Of a DNA stretch of 64,000 nt, positions 34,380-43,666 are shown in pieces. A program made the position numbers and the translations under genes. The stretch comes from Mesorhizobium sp. ZC-5 (GTDB lineage: Bacteria; Pseudomonadota; Alphaproteobacteria; Rhizobiales; Rhizobiaceae). Position 1 is the stretch's first letter. Each line of letters begins with the position of its first letter. The notes below the pieces were generated by a model, which saw only the letters and a program-made list of their open reading frames with translations, ran no database searches and had not been told where the DNA came from. The stretch covers positions 1 through 64,000 of the forward strand of contig NZ_JAOWPT010000001.1 of the NCBI RefSeq assembly GCF_025753855.1, given 5' to 3'.

Positions 34380-35156
34380 ATGAGCCGCTTTCAAGGCTTG
34401 ACGGTTCTTGTAACCGGCGCGACCGGCGGGTTTGGACGCCGGACCGCCGAGCGTTTCGCCGACGAGGGCGCGCGGCTGGTATTATCCGACCTCGACGAAA
34501 GCTCGCTGACGGAATTCGCGTCCTCGTTGCAGACGGAGGTCGCCACGCTGGCGGGCAACGTCGCCGACGAAACGCTGTCGGAATCCCTTGTCGAACTCGC
34601 TGTGAAGCGCTTCGGTTCGCTGGATATCGCAATCAACAACGCAGGCGTCGCGCAAAGTTTCGTCAAGCTGCCGCAGGTGCCCTCGGATGAGGCACGGCGC
34701 ATCATAGAGATCGATCTCCTGGGTGTGTTCTACGCCATGAAGCACCAGATCCCGGTTATGGAAAAGCAGAACCGGGCAAACGGCCACGGCGGAACAATCG
34801 TCAACATCGCCTCCGTTGCCGGCCTTGCCGGCGCGCCCCGCCTGTCCGTCTATGCAGCCGCCAAACATGGCGTGATGGGCCTTACCCGTTCGGCCGCCGC
34901 CGAATATGCCTCCAAGGGCATCCGCGTGAACGCGGTCTGCCCCTCATACGCGCGCACCAACATGGTAGGCGATTTCGTCAAGCTGGCCGGCGGCCGCGAA
35001 GCGGAAGCAATCGCCGAACTGACGCGCGGCGTGCCGATGAAGCGGGTCGCCGAGATCGACGAGGTGATCGAGGTCATCATGTTCGCCGCCGATCCTAAGA
35101 ATTCCTTCATGACCGGACATGCGCTGTCGGTGGATGGCGGCATAACGGCGATCTGA
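34380..35156 (+). CDS. Short-chain dehydrogenase/reductase (last of the plus-strand arm)
   Basis: A 258-residue SDR. It has VTGATGGFGRRTAERFADEG near residue 11, INNAGVAQSF near 87, IVNIASVAG, the catalytic SVYAAAKHGVMGLTR, and HALSVDGGITAI at the C terminus. It starts one base after the kinase stop codon, so it is translationally linked. A 3-hydroxyacyl-CoA or other hydroxyacyl dehydrogenase role fits the cluster. Confidence 0.88.
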   Translation: MSRFQGLTVLVTGATGGFGRRTAERFADEGARLVLSDLDESSLTEFASSLQTEVATLAGNVADETLSESLVELAVKRFGSLDIAINNAGVAQSFVKLPQVPSDEARRIIEIDLLGVFYAMKHQIPVMEKQNRANGHGGTIVNIASVAGLAGAPRLSVYAAAKHGVMGLTRSAAAEYASKGIRVNAVCPSYARTNMVGDFVKLAGGREAEAIAELTRGVPMKRVAEIDEVIEVIMFAADPKNSFMTGHALSVDGGITAI

Positions 35157-35219
35157 AAATCCTCGCCGCAGCGCACCTACCATGGAAAATAAACAACCAG
35201 GGACCGACCGCGCGCTCGG

Positions 35220-35483
<264 letters not shown>

Positions 35484-35543
35484 TCACGGAAACGCCATCA
35501 TATCTCGAAGGTTCCTGGCAATCGGCGGCTTTCGAGAGTCCGG

Positions 35544-36122
35544 CTACGCCGCCGCATCGCGCGCCGCGTCCGACAGGAAGGCGAAGACGTAGTCGGAAAA
35601 CGACCGCCAGCATTCGACGCGGAATTCATTCTCCGCCGTCCGCCAGAGCACGATCTCGGCCTTGCCGAGCACTGTGCGCGAGCAGGCACCGGTGGGAAAC
35701 GCGGCAAGCGACAAGTCCTGCGGGCAGCCGGAATTGACCGTGGCGGCGGCTGCCGGGCCTGAAACGGCAATGCCGATGTTGCGGTGAGAAATCCCCACAG
35801 CCGAATGCAGCACCCTGGCTGAAGCCAGGTCCGCCATCGGATCTTTCCCTGCTTCGTCGATAACCAGCCATTCGTCGGGTCCGAGCCACAGCGCCGTGCG
35901 GCCTGCCCTGGAGGCCGAGGACTTCGGCATCTGAGGCAGCTTCACGCCCAGCGCCTTGGACAACGCCGCGACCGAGGCTGCCGGCGCACGCAGCGAAATG
36001 CGCTCCGCCGGCGGCAGGATCGCAAGCGTGACATCCCTGGCGGAGACCTTGCTGCCCGCCAGTGCGGGGCATCGCTCGGCGGAAACCGCGGTGACGGTCC
36101 TTTTTGCCGCTGCCTTAGCCAT
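35544..36122 (-). CDS. soxG: Sarcosine oxidase gamma subunit
   Basis: A 192-residue subunit of heterotetrameric sarcosine oxidase. GRTALWLGPDEWLVIDE is the family motif, followed by AVGISHRNIGIAVSGPAAAATVNSGCPQDLS and EVRVECWRSFSDYVFAFL-like residues near the C terminus. The N terminus starts with a lysine-rich MAKAAAKR stretch. Last of soxBDAG, overlapping the end of soxA by 8 bp. It has no catalytic site of its own in known enzymes. Confidence 0.9.
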   Translation of the reverse strand: MAKAAAKRTVTAVSAERCPALAGSKVSARDVTLAILPPAERISLRAPAASVAALSKALGVKLPQMPKSSASRAGRTALWLGPDEWLVIDEAGKDPMADLASARVLHSAVGISHRNIGIAVSGPAAAATVNSGCPQDLSLAAFPTGACSRTVLGKAEIVLWRTAENEFRVECWRSFSDYVFAFLSDAARDAAA

Positions 36123-39108
36123 TGAGACGCTCTCCCTTCTCGTCGAAGAACACCATGCCGGTCACCTCGACCTCGATCGTCTTGTCCGGCATTGGCACGT
36201 AGAGCGTTTCGCCCATACGGTCGCGGCCGCCGGCGACAAGCGCCAGGGCAATGCCGCGGCCGCAGTTTTCCGACCAGTAGGACGATGTGACATGGCCGAT
36301 CATGGTCATCGGGATCGCCTGGTTGGGATCGGCGACGATCTGCGCGCCTTCCTCCAGCACCACCTTGGGGTCTTTCGTCTTCAGGCCGACCAGCTGCTTG
36401 CGGCCCTTGGCGACGAGATCGGGACGGGTCATGCCGCGGATGCCGACAAAATCGGTCTTCTTCTTGCCGACCGCCCAGTCGAGCCCGGCATCGTTGGTGG
36501 TGACGGTGCCGTCGGTGTCCTGCCCGACAATGATGTAACCCTTCTCGGCGCGCAGCACGTGCATGGCTTCAGTGCCGTAGGCGCAGGCGCCATGCTTTTG
36601 GCCTTCCGCCCACAGCGCCTCCCAGACGGCTTGCCCGTAGTCGGCCGGTACGTTGACCTCGAAACCGCGGTCGCCGGTGAACGACATGCGGAACAACCTC
36701 GTCGGCACGCCGCAGATATTGCCCTCGCGCACCGACATATGCGGCATCGCTTCGTCCGACATGTCGATGCCTTCGACCAGCGGCTCGATGATCTTGCGCG
36801 AGTTCGGCCCCTGCACGGCGATCACCGCCCACTGCTCGGAAATCGAGGTCAGCCAGACGTTGAGATGCGGGAACTCGGTCTGGAGGTAATCCTCCATGTG
36901 GTTCATGACGCGCGCCGCGCCGCCGGTGGTCGTGGTGACGTGGAAGCGATCCGACGCGAGACGGCCGACGACACCGTCATCGTAGATGAAGCCGTCTTCG
37001 CGCAGCATGATGCCATAGCGGCAGCGGCCGGGCTCCAGCTTCTCCCAAGGGTTGGTGTAGAGCAGTTCCATGAATTTCGCCGCGTCCGGCCCGACCACCT
37101 CGATCTTGCCGAGCGTCGAGGCGTCGAACAGGCCGACGGACTTGCGCACCGTCACGCATTCGCGGTTGACGGCGGCATGCATATCCTCGCCGGTCCGTGG
37201 GAAATACCAGGCGCGCTTCCACTGGCCGACGTCTTCAAACACCGCGCCTTGCGCCTCGGCCCAAGGATGAATTGCCGTCTTTCGCGTCGGATCGAACAGC
37301 GGCCCGCGCGCATGGTTGACGATGGCGCCGAACGTCACCGGCGTATAGGGCGCGCGGAAGGTGGTGAGGCCGACTTCGGGTATTTCCTTGCCCAGCGACT
37401 CGGCTGCGATGGCCAGCCCGTGCATGTTGGAGGTCTTGCCCTGGTCGGTCGCCATGCCGTTGGTTGTGAAGCGCTTCACATGCTCGATCGAGCGCATGCC
37501 TTCATGCACGGCCTGCCGGATATCCTTGGCGGTGACGTCGTTCTGGAAATCGACGAAGGCCTTGACGGTGGTGTCGGCGCCGGCGCCCGGACCGGCGCCA
37601 AGCATGCCGCCTGTCCAGGTTTCGGACGTTTCGGCGTTCAGCCTGATGCCCTTCGCTGCCTTCGCGCCGGCTTCCCTGGCCGCCTTTTCACCGGCGGAAA
37701 GTGCCTCGGCAACGGTGGCCGCCAGTCCGTCAGTACCGGCGCACGCGCCAACCGAAACGCAATCTTGCGCATAGTTGCCCGGCAGGAACCGCCTCGTCGC
37801 ATCGTCGAACGCAACCTTGCCGCGCGACTGCGAGAAGAGGTGCACCGATGGTGTCCAGCCGGACGACATCAGCAGCGCATCGACGGGAATGGTCCGCTCC
37901 GCACCGCCGTTCTTCGGCTGGATGACCATCGACGAGACGCGCAGCTTGCCACGCGCCTTGACGACTGCGCGGCCATGGTTGATTTCGATACCGAGCGAGC
38001 GCGCCTCTTCAACGGCAGGGCCGGACGGGTTGTCGCGCAGATCGACTATCGCGGCGATCTCGACACCGGCTTTTTTCAGGTCGATGGCGGCGGCGTAGGC
38101 GGAATCGTTGGCGGTGTAGACGCCGACGTTGCGGCCGACCGCAACGCCATGATGATTGAGATAGGTACGGGCCGCCGAAGCCAGCATCACGCCCGGGCGG
38201 TCATTGTCGGCGAACACCATGTGCCGCTCGATGGCGCCGGTGGCAAGGATGACGCGTTTGGCGCGCACCTGCCACAGACGCTCGCGCGGCAGGTCGTGGC
38301 CGGGATTGGCGAGATGCTCAGTCACGCGCTCGACCAGCCCGACGAAATTCTGCGCGTAGTAGCCGAAGGCCGTGGTGCGCGGCAGCACGCGCACATTGTC
38401 CATCTTCGCGAGTTTTGCGGCCGCCGCCTGGGCCCAATCCCAGCCGCCCTCGCCGTCGACCTTCGCTCCCGATTCGAACCGCAAGGCGCCGCCGAACTCC
38501 GCCTGCTCGTCGCAGATGATGACGCGCACACCGGTTTCCGCAGCCGCCAGCGCTGCCGCCAGACCGGCCCCGCCGCCGCCCAGCACCAGCACCTCGCAAT
38601 TCGCGTAACGGGAAGAATAGTGGTCGGGATCCGGCTGGTCCGGGGCGATGCCGAGACCGGCGGCCGAGCGGATGTTCGGCTCGTAGATGCTCTTCCACGC
38701 CGACTTCGGCCACATGAAGGTCTTGTAGTAGAAGCCTGCCGAAAACAGCGGCGAAGCGATGTCGTTGACCGCGCCCACGTCGAATGACAGCGACGGCCAA
38801 CGGTTCTGGGAGTTCGCGGTTAGCCCGTCATAAAGCTCCTGCACGGTGGCGCGGACATTCGGCGTCTTGCGCGCGGCGTCGCGTTCGACCGAGACCAGCG
38901 CATTCGGCTCCTCGGCGCCGGCCGAGAGAATGCCGCGCGGCCGGTGATATTTGAAGGAGCGTCCGACCAGATGGACGCCGTTGGCAAGCAGCGCCGAAGC
39001 AAGCGTGTCGCCCTCGACACCAGCATAGGATTGTCCGTCGAAAGAGAACCGCGCGGTTTTCGCCGGCGTCAGCCGGCCCTGTCCGGCGATGCGATAGGTG
39101 CCGGCCAT
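36115..39108 (-). CDS. soxA: Sarcosine oxidase alpha subunit
   Basis: A 997-residue flavoprotein subunit. The N terminus has a 2Fe-2S-like fold region without an evident cysteine cluster. A central NAD-binding dinucleotide site VLVLGGGGAGLAAALAAAETG lies near residue 175. The C-terminal half is an aminomethyltransferase (GcvT-like) domain that binds tetrahydrofolate and takes the methyl group of sarcosine as 5,10-methylene-THF. Start at 39108 (MAGTYRIAGQG) overlaps the soxD stop by one base; the longer reading runs into soxD. Confidence 0.93.
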   Translation of the reverse strand: MAGTYRIAGQGRLTPAKTARFSFDGQSYAGVEGDTLASALLANGVHLVGRSFKYHRPRGILSAGAEEPNALVSVERDAARKTPNVRATVQELYDGLTANSQNRWPSLSFDVGAVNDIASPLFSAGFYYKTFMWPKSAWKSIYEPNIRSAAGLGIAPDQPDPDHYSSRYANCEVLVLGGGGAGLAAALAAAETGVRVIICDEQAEFGGALRFESGAKVDGEGGWDWAQAAAAKLAKMDNVRVLPRTTAFGYYAQNFVGLVERVTEHLANPGHDLPRERLWQVRAKRVILATGAIERHMVFADNDRPGVMLASAARTYLNHHGVAVGRNVGVYTANDSAYAAAIDLKKAGVEIAAIVDLRDNPSGPAVEEARSLGIEINHGRAVVKARGKLRVSSMVIQPKNGGAERTIPVDALLMSSGWTPSVHLFSQSRGKVAFDDATRRFLPGNYAQDCVSVGACAGTDGLAATVAEALSAGEKAAREAGAKAAKGIRLNAETSETWTGGMLGAGPGAGADTTVKAFVDFQNDVTAKDIRQAVHEGMRSIEHVKRFTTNGMATDQGKTSNMHGLAIAAESLGKEIPEVGLTTFRAPYTPVTFGAIVNHARGPLFDPTRKTAIHPWAEAQGAVFEDVGQWKRAWYFPRTGEDMHAAVNRECVTVRKSVGLFDASTLGKIEVVGPDAAKFMELLYTNPWEKLEPGRCRYGIMLREDGFIYDDGVVGRLASDRFHVTTTTGGAARVMNHMEDYLQTEFPHLNVWLTSISEQWAVIAVQGPNSRKIIEPLVEGIDMSDEAMPHMSVREGNICGVPTRLFRMSFTGDRGFEVNVPADYGQAVWEALWAEGQKHGACAYGTEAMHVLRAEKGYIIVGQDTDGTVTTNDAGLDWAVGKKKTDFVGIRGMTRPDLVAKGRKQLVGLKTKDPKVVLEEGAQIVADPNQAIPMTMIGHVTSSYWSENCGRGIALALVAGGRDRMGETLYVPMPDKTIEVEVTGMVFFDEKGERLNG

Positions 39109-39497
39109 CAGGCTTTCCCCTTCTTCGACGGCGTTCGTTTCGCTGCCGGCTTCTTCACATTGAGCTGGTCCGGAGGCCGATTGGCCCACGCCGCCGGCCC
39201 GCTATCGTTTGCCGCGCGCGAAATATCAGGCTTCGGCTCACCTGCCTTGTAGGTGACGATGAACTTGTCGGTGACGGTGTCGCGCGCCGCGTTGAAGAAA
39301 CGCGCGCAGCCATGGATGTGCCGCCACCGCTCGTAGATGACGCCCTTCGGATTCGAGCGGATGAAGAAGAATTTTTCGAAATCCTCGTCCGAAATTCCGG
39401 TTATCTCCGTCGAGCGCGCAATATGCGCCTCGCCGGCGCTGCGGAATTCGAGTTCCGGGCGCTCTTCCTCGCAATAGGGGCAGCGGATGAGAAGCAT
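39108..39497 (-). CDS. soxD: Sarcosine oxidase delta subunit
   Basis: A 129-residue zinc-binding subunit. IRCPYCEEERPELEF supplies the Cys pair near residues 6-9, and IYERWRHIHGCARFFNAARDTVTDKF contains the His/Cys ligands. Usual SoxD length is near 90-100; here a proline/lysine-rich tail of about 35 residues is added. Encoded between soxB and soxA. Confidence 0.92.
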   Translation of the reverse strand: MLLIRCPYCEEERPELEFRSAGEAHIARSTEITGISDEDFEKFFFIRSNPKGVIYERWRHIHGCARFFNAARDTVTDKFIVTYKAGEPKPDISRAANDSGPAAWANRPPDQLNVKKPAAKRTPSKKGKA

Positions 39498-39513
39498 TTT
39501 TGTCCCTGCGAAA

Positions 39514-40767
39514 TCAGTGTGCGACGGCGGCGGCCGCCGCCTCGTCGATCAGCCGGCCAGTGCGGAAGCGCTCGATGGTGAACGGCGCGTTGATCGGGTG
39601 CGGATTGTCGTTGGCGATGGTGTGGGCAAACACATGTCCCGAGCCCGGCGTCGCCTTGAAGCCACCCGTTCCCCAGCCGCAATTGACGTAGAGCCCGGGC
39701 ACCGGCGTCTTGGCGAGGATCGGCGAGCGGTCCGGCGTCACGTCGACGATGCCGCCCCATGAGCGCAGCATCTTCATGCGCGTGAACATCGGGAACATCT
39801 CGCAGATGGCATCGAGCGTGTGGGTGAGAATGTGCAGGCCGCCGGTCTGCGAATAGGAGATGTACTGGTCAGTGCCGGCGCCGATGACCAGTTCGCCCTT
39901 GTCAGATTGCGAGATATAGGCGTGCACGGTGTTCGACATGACGACACACGGGAATACCGGCTTCACAGGCTCGGACACCAGCGCCTGCAGCGGATAGCTT
40001 TCCAGCGGCATGCGCACATCGGCCATCTGCATGATTACCGATGAATGGCCCGCCGCGACGACACCGACCTTCTTCGCGCCGATGAAACCACGCGTCGTGT
40101 CGACCCCGGTCACATGGCCGTTGGCTGATCGCCTGACGCCTGTCACTTCGCAATTCTGGATGATGTGGACGCCGCGGTCGGAAGCAGCGCGGGCATAACC
40201 CCAGGCGACCGCGTCATGGCGTGCGGTGCCGCCGCGCCGCTGCAAAGCCGCACCCATCACCTGATAGCGGGCGGCTTGCGAAATGTTGAGCGGCGGGCAG
40301 TACTCCTTTGCCTGTTCCGGCGTCAGCCATTCGTTGTCGACGCCATTCAGCCGGTTGGCATGGATGTGGCGCTTGAACACTTGGATATCGTGCACGTTGT
40401 GGGCCAGCATCATGACACCGCGCGGCGAATACATGACGTTGTAGTTCAGATCCTGGCTGAGCCCGTCCCACAGCTTGACCGCATGATCGTAGATGCCGGC
40501 GCTCTCGTCGTAGAGGTAATTCGAACGGATGATCGTCGTGTTGCGGCCGGTGTTGCCGCCGCCGAGCCAGCCCTTCTCCAGCACCGCCACATTGGTGATG
40601 CCGTGCTCCTTGGCGAGATAGTAGGCGGTCGCCAGGCCGTGCCCACCGGCGCCGACGATGATGACGTCATATTCTTTTCTCGGCTCCGGCGAGGACCACT
40701 GTTCCTCCCAGCCCTTGTGGCCGCGCATGGCTTCGCGGGCAATGGCAAAGACCGAATATTTCCGCAT
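39514..40767 (-). CDS. soxB: Sarcosine oxidase beta subunit
   Basis: A 417-residue FAD- and FMN-dependent subunit of the DAO family. The FAD site [23 protein letters not shown] is near residue 35, [20 protein letters not shown] follows, and the C-terminal [20 protein letters not shown] is typical. Together with soxDAG it oxidises sarcosine to glycine, hydrogen peroxide and one-carbon units. First gene of the operon, start codon preceded by TTGGA. Confidence 0.94.
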   Translation of the reverse strand: MRKYSVFAIAREAMRGHKGWEEQWSSPEPRKEYDVIIVGAGGHGLATAYYLAKEHGITNVAVLEKGWLGGGNTGRNTTIIRSNYLYDESAGIYDHAVKLWDGLSQDLNYNVMYSPRGVMMLAHNVHDIQVFKRHIHANRLNGVDNEWLTPEQAKEYCPPLNISQAARYQVMGAALQRRGGTARHDAVAWGYARAASDRGVHIIQNCEVTGVRRSANGHVTGVDTTRGFIGAKKVGVVAAGHSSVIMQMADVRMPLESYPLQALVSEPVKPVFPCVVMSNTVHAYISQSDKGELVIGAGTDQYISYSQTGGLHILTHTLDAICEMFPMFTRMKMLRSWGGIVDVTPDRSPILAKTPVPGLYVNCGWGTGGFKATPGSGHVFAHTIANDNPHPINAPFTIERFRTGRLIDEAAAAAVAH

Positions 40768-40901
40768 GTTTCCAAGCCTCGCAGTACCGGAACGGACGCA
40801 CGCTCCGTTGAGTGGCGAGGTGTATCACTAGCGAAAAGCCGGTGCCAGCTTTGCGCTGTTTGCGACGGAGGTTGCCGTTTTGCGCCGGGTAGCCGGAGCA
40901 C

Positions 40902-42638
40902 TCAGCGGCCGGTTGCCGCCACATGAAGCGGCGGCGCCGCGGGAAACAGATGCAGGAGGCCGGAATCGATGCGCCGGCGAAGATGCACATCGATCGCCTG
41001 CCGGTCGGGACATGAATGAAACGCCCCATGGCAAAGATCGCGCAAGGCGATGAGGTCTCTCATCATCGGAGACATCGGCAGCCCGGCCGCGTCGAGCAGG
41101 CTGGCTCCGACGAAACCGATATCCAGCGTCTCCGCGTCGGGAATGGGATGGGCCAGTGGGTGATTGAACGTGGTGAGCGTGTAGAAGGTGCGATAGGCGA
41201 GCGAACCTGGATCGCTGAGTGCGCCATCCCCGGCGAGAGCGTCGACAAGCGGCTTGGTCGCCGAGGACTGGTGGTCGCCGAACTCGAACACCACCGAGGC
41301 ATGCTCCGCCGACTGGGCGGCACGCGCCTCCAGAAACGCCTGAAAATCGCCGCGCGCGATCGCCATGCGCCGCAGATACTCGGAAATGTCGAAATCCGGC
41401 GAAAACGGCTCGCCGTCGACCTTCAGTTGCGGCTCCAGCCTATCGTTGTAGGGAGAATGCGGGAACATCGTCTGGATTTCGAGAAAAAGCGGACGGCCGT
41501 CCGTCCTGTGGTGTTCGGCGATGAAGGTTTCCGCCGCCCGATAATAGAAATCGTCGCGCAGGTGGTAGGACGGCGCGGCGATGTCGGCTATGTCGAGCAC
41601 TGTCTCGAAGCCGATCGACTTGAGGAATGGTCCCTCATTGACGAAGGTCTCGTTCATCGGCAGCAGCACCGCCGTGCGGTAGCCGCAGGCACCGAGGACC
41701 TCCGGCAGCGCGCCGCCCACCCTGCCCTCCAGCGTGATGGTGAGGTAGGGGCTTCGCCAACCGAAATCCGTGGATGAAAGGCCGGTCATCAGCGAGAGAT
41801 TGGTGATCCAGGTGCCGCCGCCGAACGTCTCGACAGTCATCGGATGCGGCTTGCCGGCACCCGGCGCAAATTTTTCGGCAAACCTGCCGCCATTGTCGAT
41901 CTGGCTGAAATAGGCGGGATCGGACTGGCTTTCGCTGAGCACGACGAAAACATCCGGAAGTTTCGTGCGGTCGCCGCAGTCAACGGTGTCCGGGAAAGGA
42001 GGCTGCGGCGCCATCGCCTCCAGCCGTGCCTCGAATGCCGGCTGAACGAAAAGATTCTTGAGATCGACCAGTGAAACGAAGAACGCCGACAGGTGACGCC
42101 CTTGCATATAGTAGAACTGCCGCTCGACCGACGCCTCCGCTGGGAACGTCAGCGGCACTATGGCTGCGAATACCGCCAGCACGGCGGAGCGGGTCGACAG
42201 CGCGTAGTTTGCCTTGCTGTCCGCCCTGTAGAGGCCGATCGCGAACGCGAGGATCAGGGCAAGGAGGACGAGGACCGGAAGGATGACATGCAGGTATGAA
42301 CTGAACAGGAAGCTGTAGATCTCCGGATCGCCAGCGACAAAGACCGTGTCGTAGAAATGGAAGGAAAAGCCCTTCAACCGGTATTTGGTCGCCGAGACGA
42401 CGGTGAGGACGCCCACGGTCATCCAGCCCAGATAGATCGAAAAAGCCGGCCGGTCCGACGCCAGGAACGCCAGGGCCGAAATCACCGCGACCACGGCCAG
42501 CGAGAACGGCACAGAAAGCCAGCCGTTTTCCGCATTGCGGACCAGAAATACGCCGGCCACGCTGCACAGCCCGACGGACATCGGGTGGCAGAGCAGCAGA
42601 AACAGGCTGTGAAGAGCACGGCGCAGGATGCGCATCAT
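40902..42638 (-). CDS. LTA synthase-like / sulfatase-fold membrane phosphoglycerol transferase
   Basis: A 578-residue membrane enzyme. About five N-terminal membrane segments (residues 10-170) are followed by a periplasmic alkaline-phosphatase/sulfatase fold. FVVLSESQSDPAYF supplies a metal-ligand glutamate region, GGTWITNLSLMTGLSS the likely nucleophile threonine, and VVFEFGDHQSS the metal-binding Asp/His. The family includes LtaS, OpgB/OpgE and rhizobial CgmB, which attach phosphoglycerol or phosphoethanolamine to glucans or lipids. The exact acceptor cannot be told from sequence. Monocistronic; flanked by soxB and a divergent SDR. Confidence 0.8.
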   Translation of the reverse strand: MMRILRRALHSLFLLLCHPMSVGLCSVAGVFLVRNAENGWLSVPFSLAVVAVISALAFLASDRPAFSIYLGWMTVGVLTVVSATKYRLKGFSFHFYDTVFVAGDPEIYSFLFSSYLHVILPVLVLLALILAFAIGLYRADSKANYALSTRSAVLAVFAAIVPLTFPAEASVERQFYYMQGRHLSAFFVSLVDLKNLFVQPAFEARLEAMAPQPPFPDTVDCGDRTKLPDVFVVLSESQSDPAYFSQIDNGGRFAEKFAPGAGKPHPMTVETFGGGTWITNLSLMTGLSSTDFGWRSPYLTITLEGRVGGALPEVLGACGYRTAVLLPMNETFVNEGPFLKSIGFETVLDIADIAAPSYHLRDDFYYRAAETFIAEHHRTDGRPLFLEIQTMFPHSPYNDRLEPQLKVDGEPFSPDFDISEYLRRMAIARGDFQAFLEARAAQSAEHASVVFEFGDHQSSATKPLVDALAGDGALSDPGSLAYRTFYTLTTFNHPLAHPIPDAETLDIGFVGASLLDAAGLPMSPMMRDLIALRDLCHGAFHSCPDRQAIDVHLRRRIDSGLLHLFPAAPPLHVAATGR

Positions 42639-42847
42639 CGGACCCCCTCCGATCCTTGACGCTGGTTTTCAGTCATCCGCCCCGCAAACTCAATTGCTTA
42701 TTCGGCTTAACGTTAATCCGACGCATCCGTCGCATGAGGCGATAGCGCCGCCGGCGCATGTATCGGGTGTCGCCCGCCTCCCCCTCTTGCGAAAACCATG
42801 TCGGTTGTCGGCGGTTGACCGGCGCGAAACAAAAGGATGCATAAAAA

Positions 42848-43606
42848 ATGTTCGCACTCACCAAGAAGGTCGCCATCGTCACCGGCGCCAGTTCCGGCAT
42901 CGGCCGCGCAACCGCCGTGCTGTTTGCAAAACAGGGCGCCAAGGTCGTGGTCGCGGCGCGGCGCCAGGCGGAACTCGACGCGCTTGTCGCGGAGATCGCC
43001 GATCAGGGCTGCAATGCCACGGCACTGGCCGGCGACGTCAGGGACGAGGCATATGCGAAGGCACTGGTCGAACTGGCCACGAGGGAATATGGCGGCTTGG
43101 ACATTGCCTTCAACAATGCCGGCAGCACCGGCGAAATGGGGCCTGTCTCCGAACTTTCGCTGGAAGCCTTCCGCGACACACTCGACATCAACCTGACCAG
43201 CGGCTTTCTCGGCGCCAAATACCAGGTGCCGGCGATGATCGAGCGCGGTGGCGGTTCGCTGATCTTCACTTCGAGCTTTGTCGGCCACACGGTCGGCATG
43301 CCCGGCATGGTCGCCTACGCCGCCGCCAAGGCCGGGCTGATCGGGCTGACGCAGGTCCTCGCTGCTCAATACGGCGCGCAAGGGGTGCGGGTGAATGCGC
43401 TGTTGCCCGGCGGCACTGATACGCCGGCGGCCACCTTCAAGACGCCGGAAGAATGGGCGTTCGTCGAAGGCCTGCATGCGCTGAAGCGCGTCGCCAAGCC
43501 GGAAGAGATCGCGCAGTCGGCGCTCTACCTTGCGTCGGACGCGTCAAGCTTCACGACAGGCGCCGCCTTGCTCGCCGATGGCGGCGTATCGATCAACCGG
43601 ACCTGA
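42848..43606 (+). CDS. Short-chain dehydrogenase/reductase
   Basis: A 252-residue SDR with the canonical VTGASSGIGRATAVLFAKQG near residue 12, FNNAGSTGEMGP near 90, and YAAAKAGLIGLTQVLAAQYG. C-terminal FTTGAALLADGGVSINRT is typical of glucose dehydrogenase-like classical SDRs. AAGGA lies ten bases before the ATG. Substrate unknown. It converges on the glycosidase gene. Confidence 0.87.
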   Translation: MFALTKKVAIVTGASSGIGRATAVLFAKQGAKVVVAARRQAELDALVAEIADQGCNATALAGDVRDEAYAKALVELATREYGGLDIAFNNAGSTGEMGPVSELSLEAFRDTLDINLTSGFLGAKYQVPAMIERGGGSLIFTSSFVGHTVGMPGMVAYAAAKAGLIGLTQVLAAQYGAQGVRVNALLPGGTDTPAATFKTPEEWAFVEGLHALKRVAKPEEIAQSALYLASDASSFTTGAALLADGGVSINRT

Positions 43607-43614
43607 CGCCATCA

Positions 43615-43642
43615 TGCGGTCGGCCGATTTCGGCCGGCCGCA
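43615..43642. terminator. Bidirectional hairpin between convergent genes
   Basis: A 12-bp stem TGCGGTCGGCCG / CGGCCGGCCGCA with one G-U pair and a four-base ATTT loop, between the SDR stop (43606) and the glycosidase stop (43667). Confidence 0.6.
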
Positions 43643-43666
43643 TCACGCTCGGGTTCAGCGCCGTCG

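Noticed and set aside
35956-38787. 943-codon open frame on the plus strand
   Set aside because: Antisense to soxG and soxA, which have clear family motifs on the other strand.
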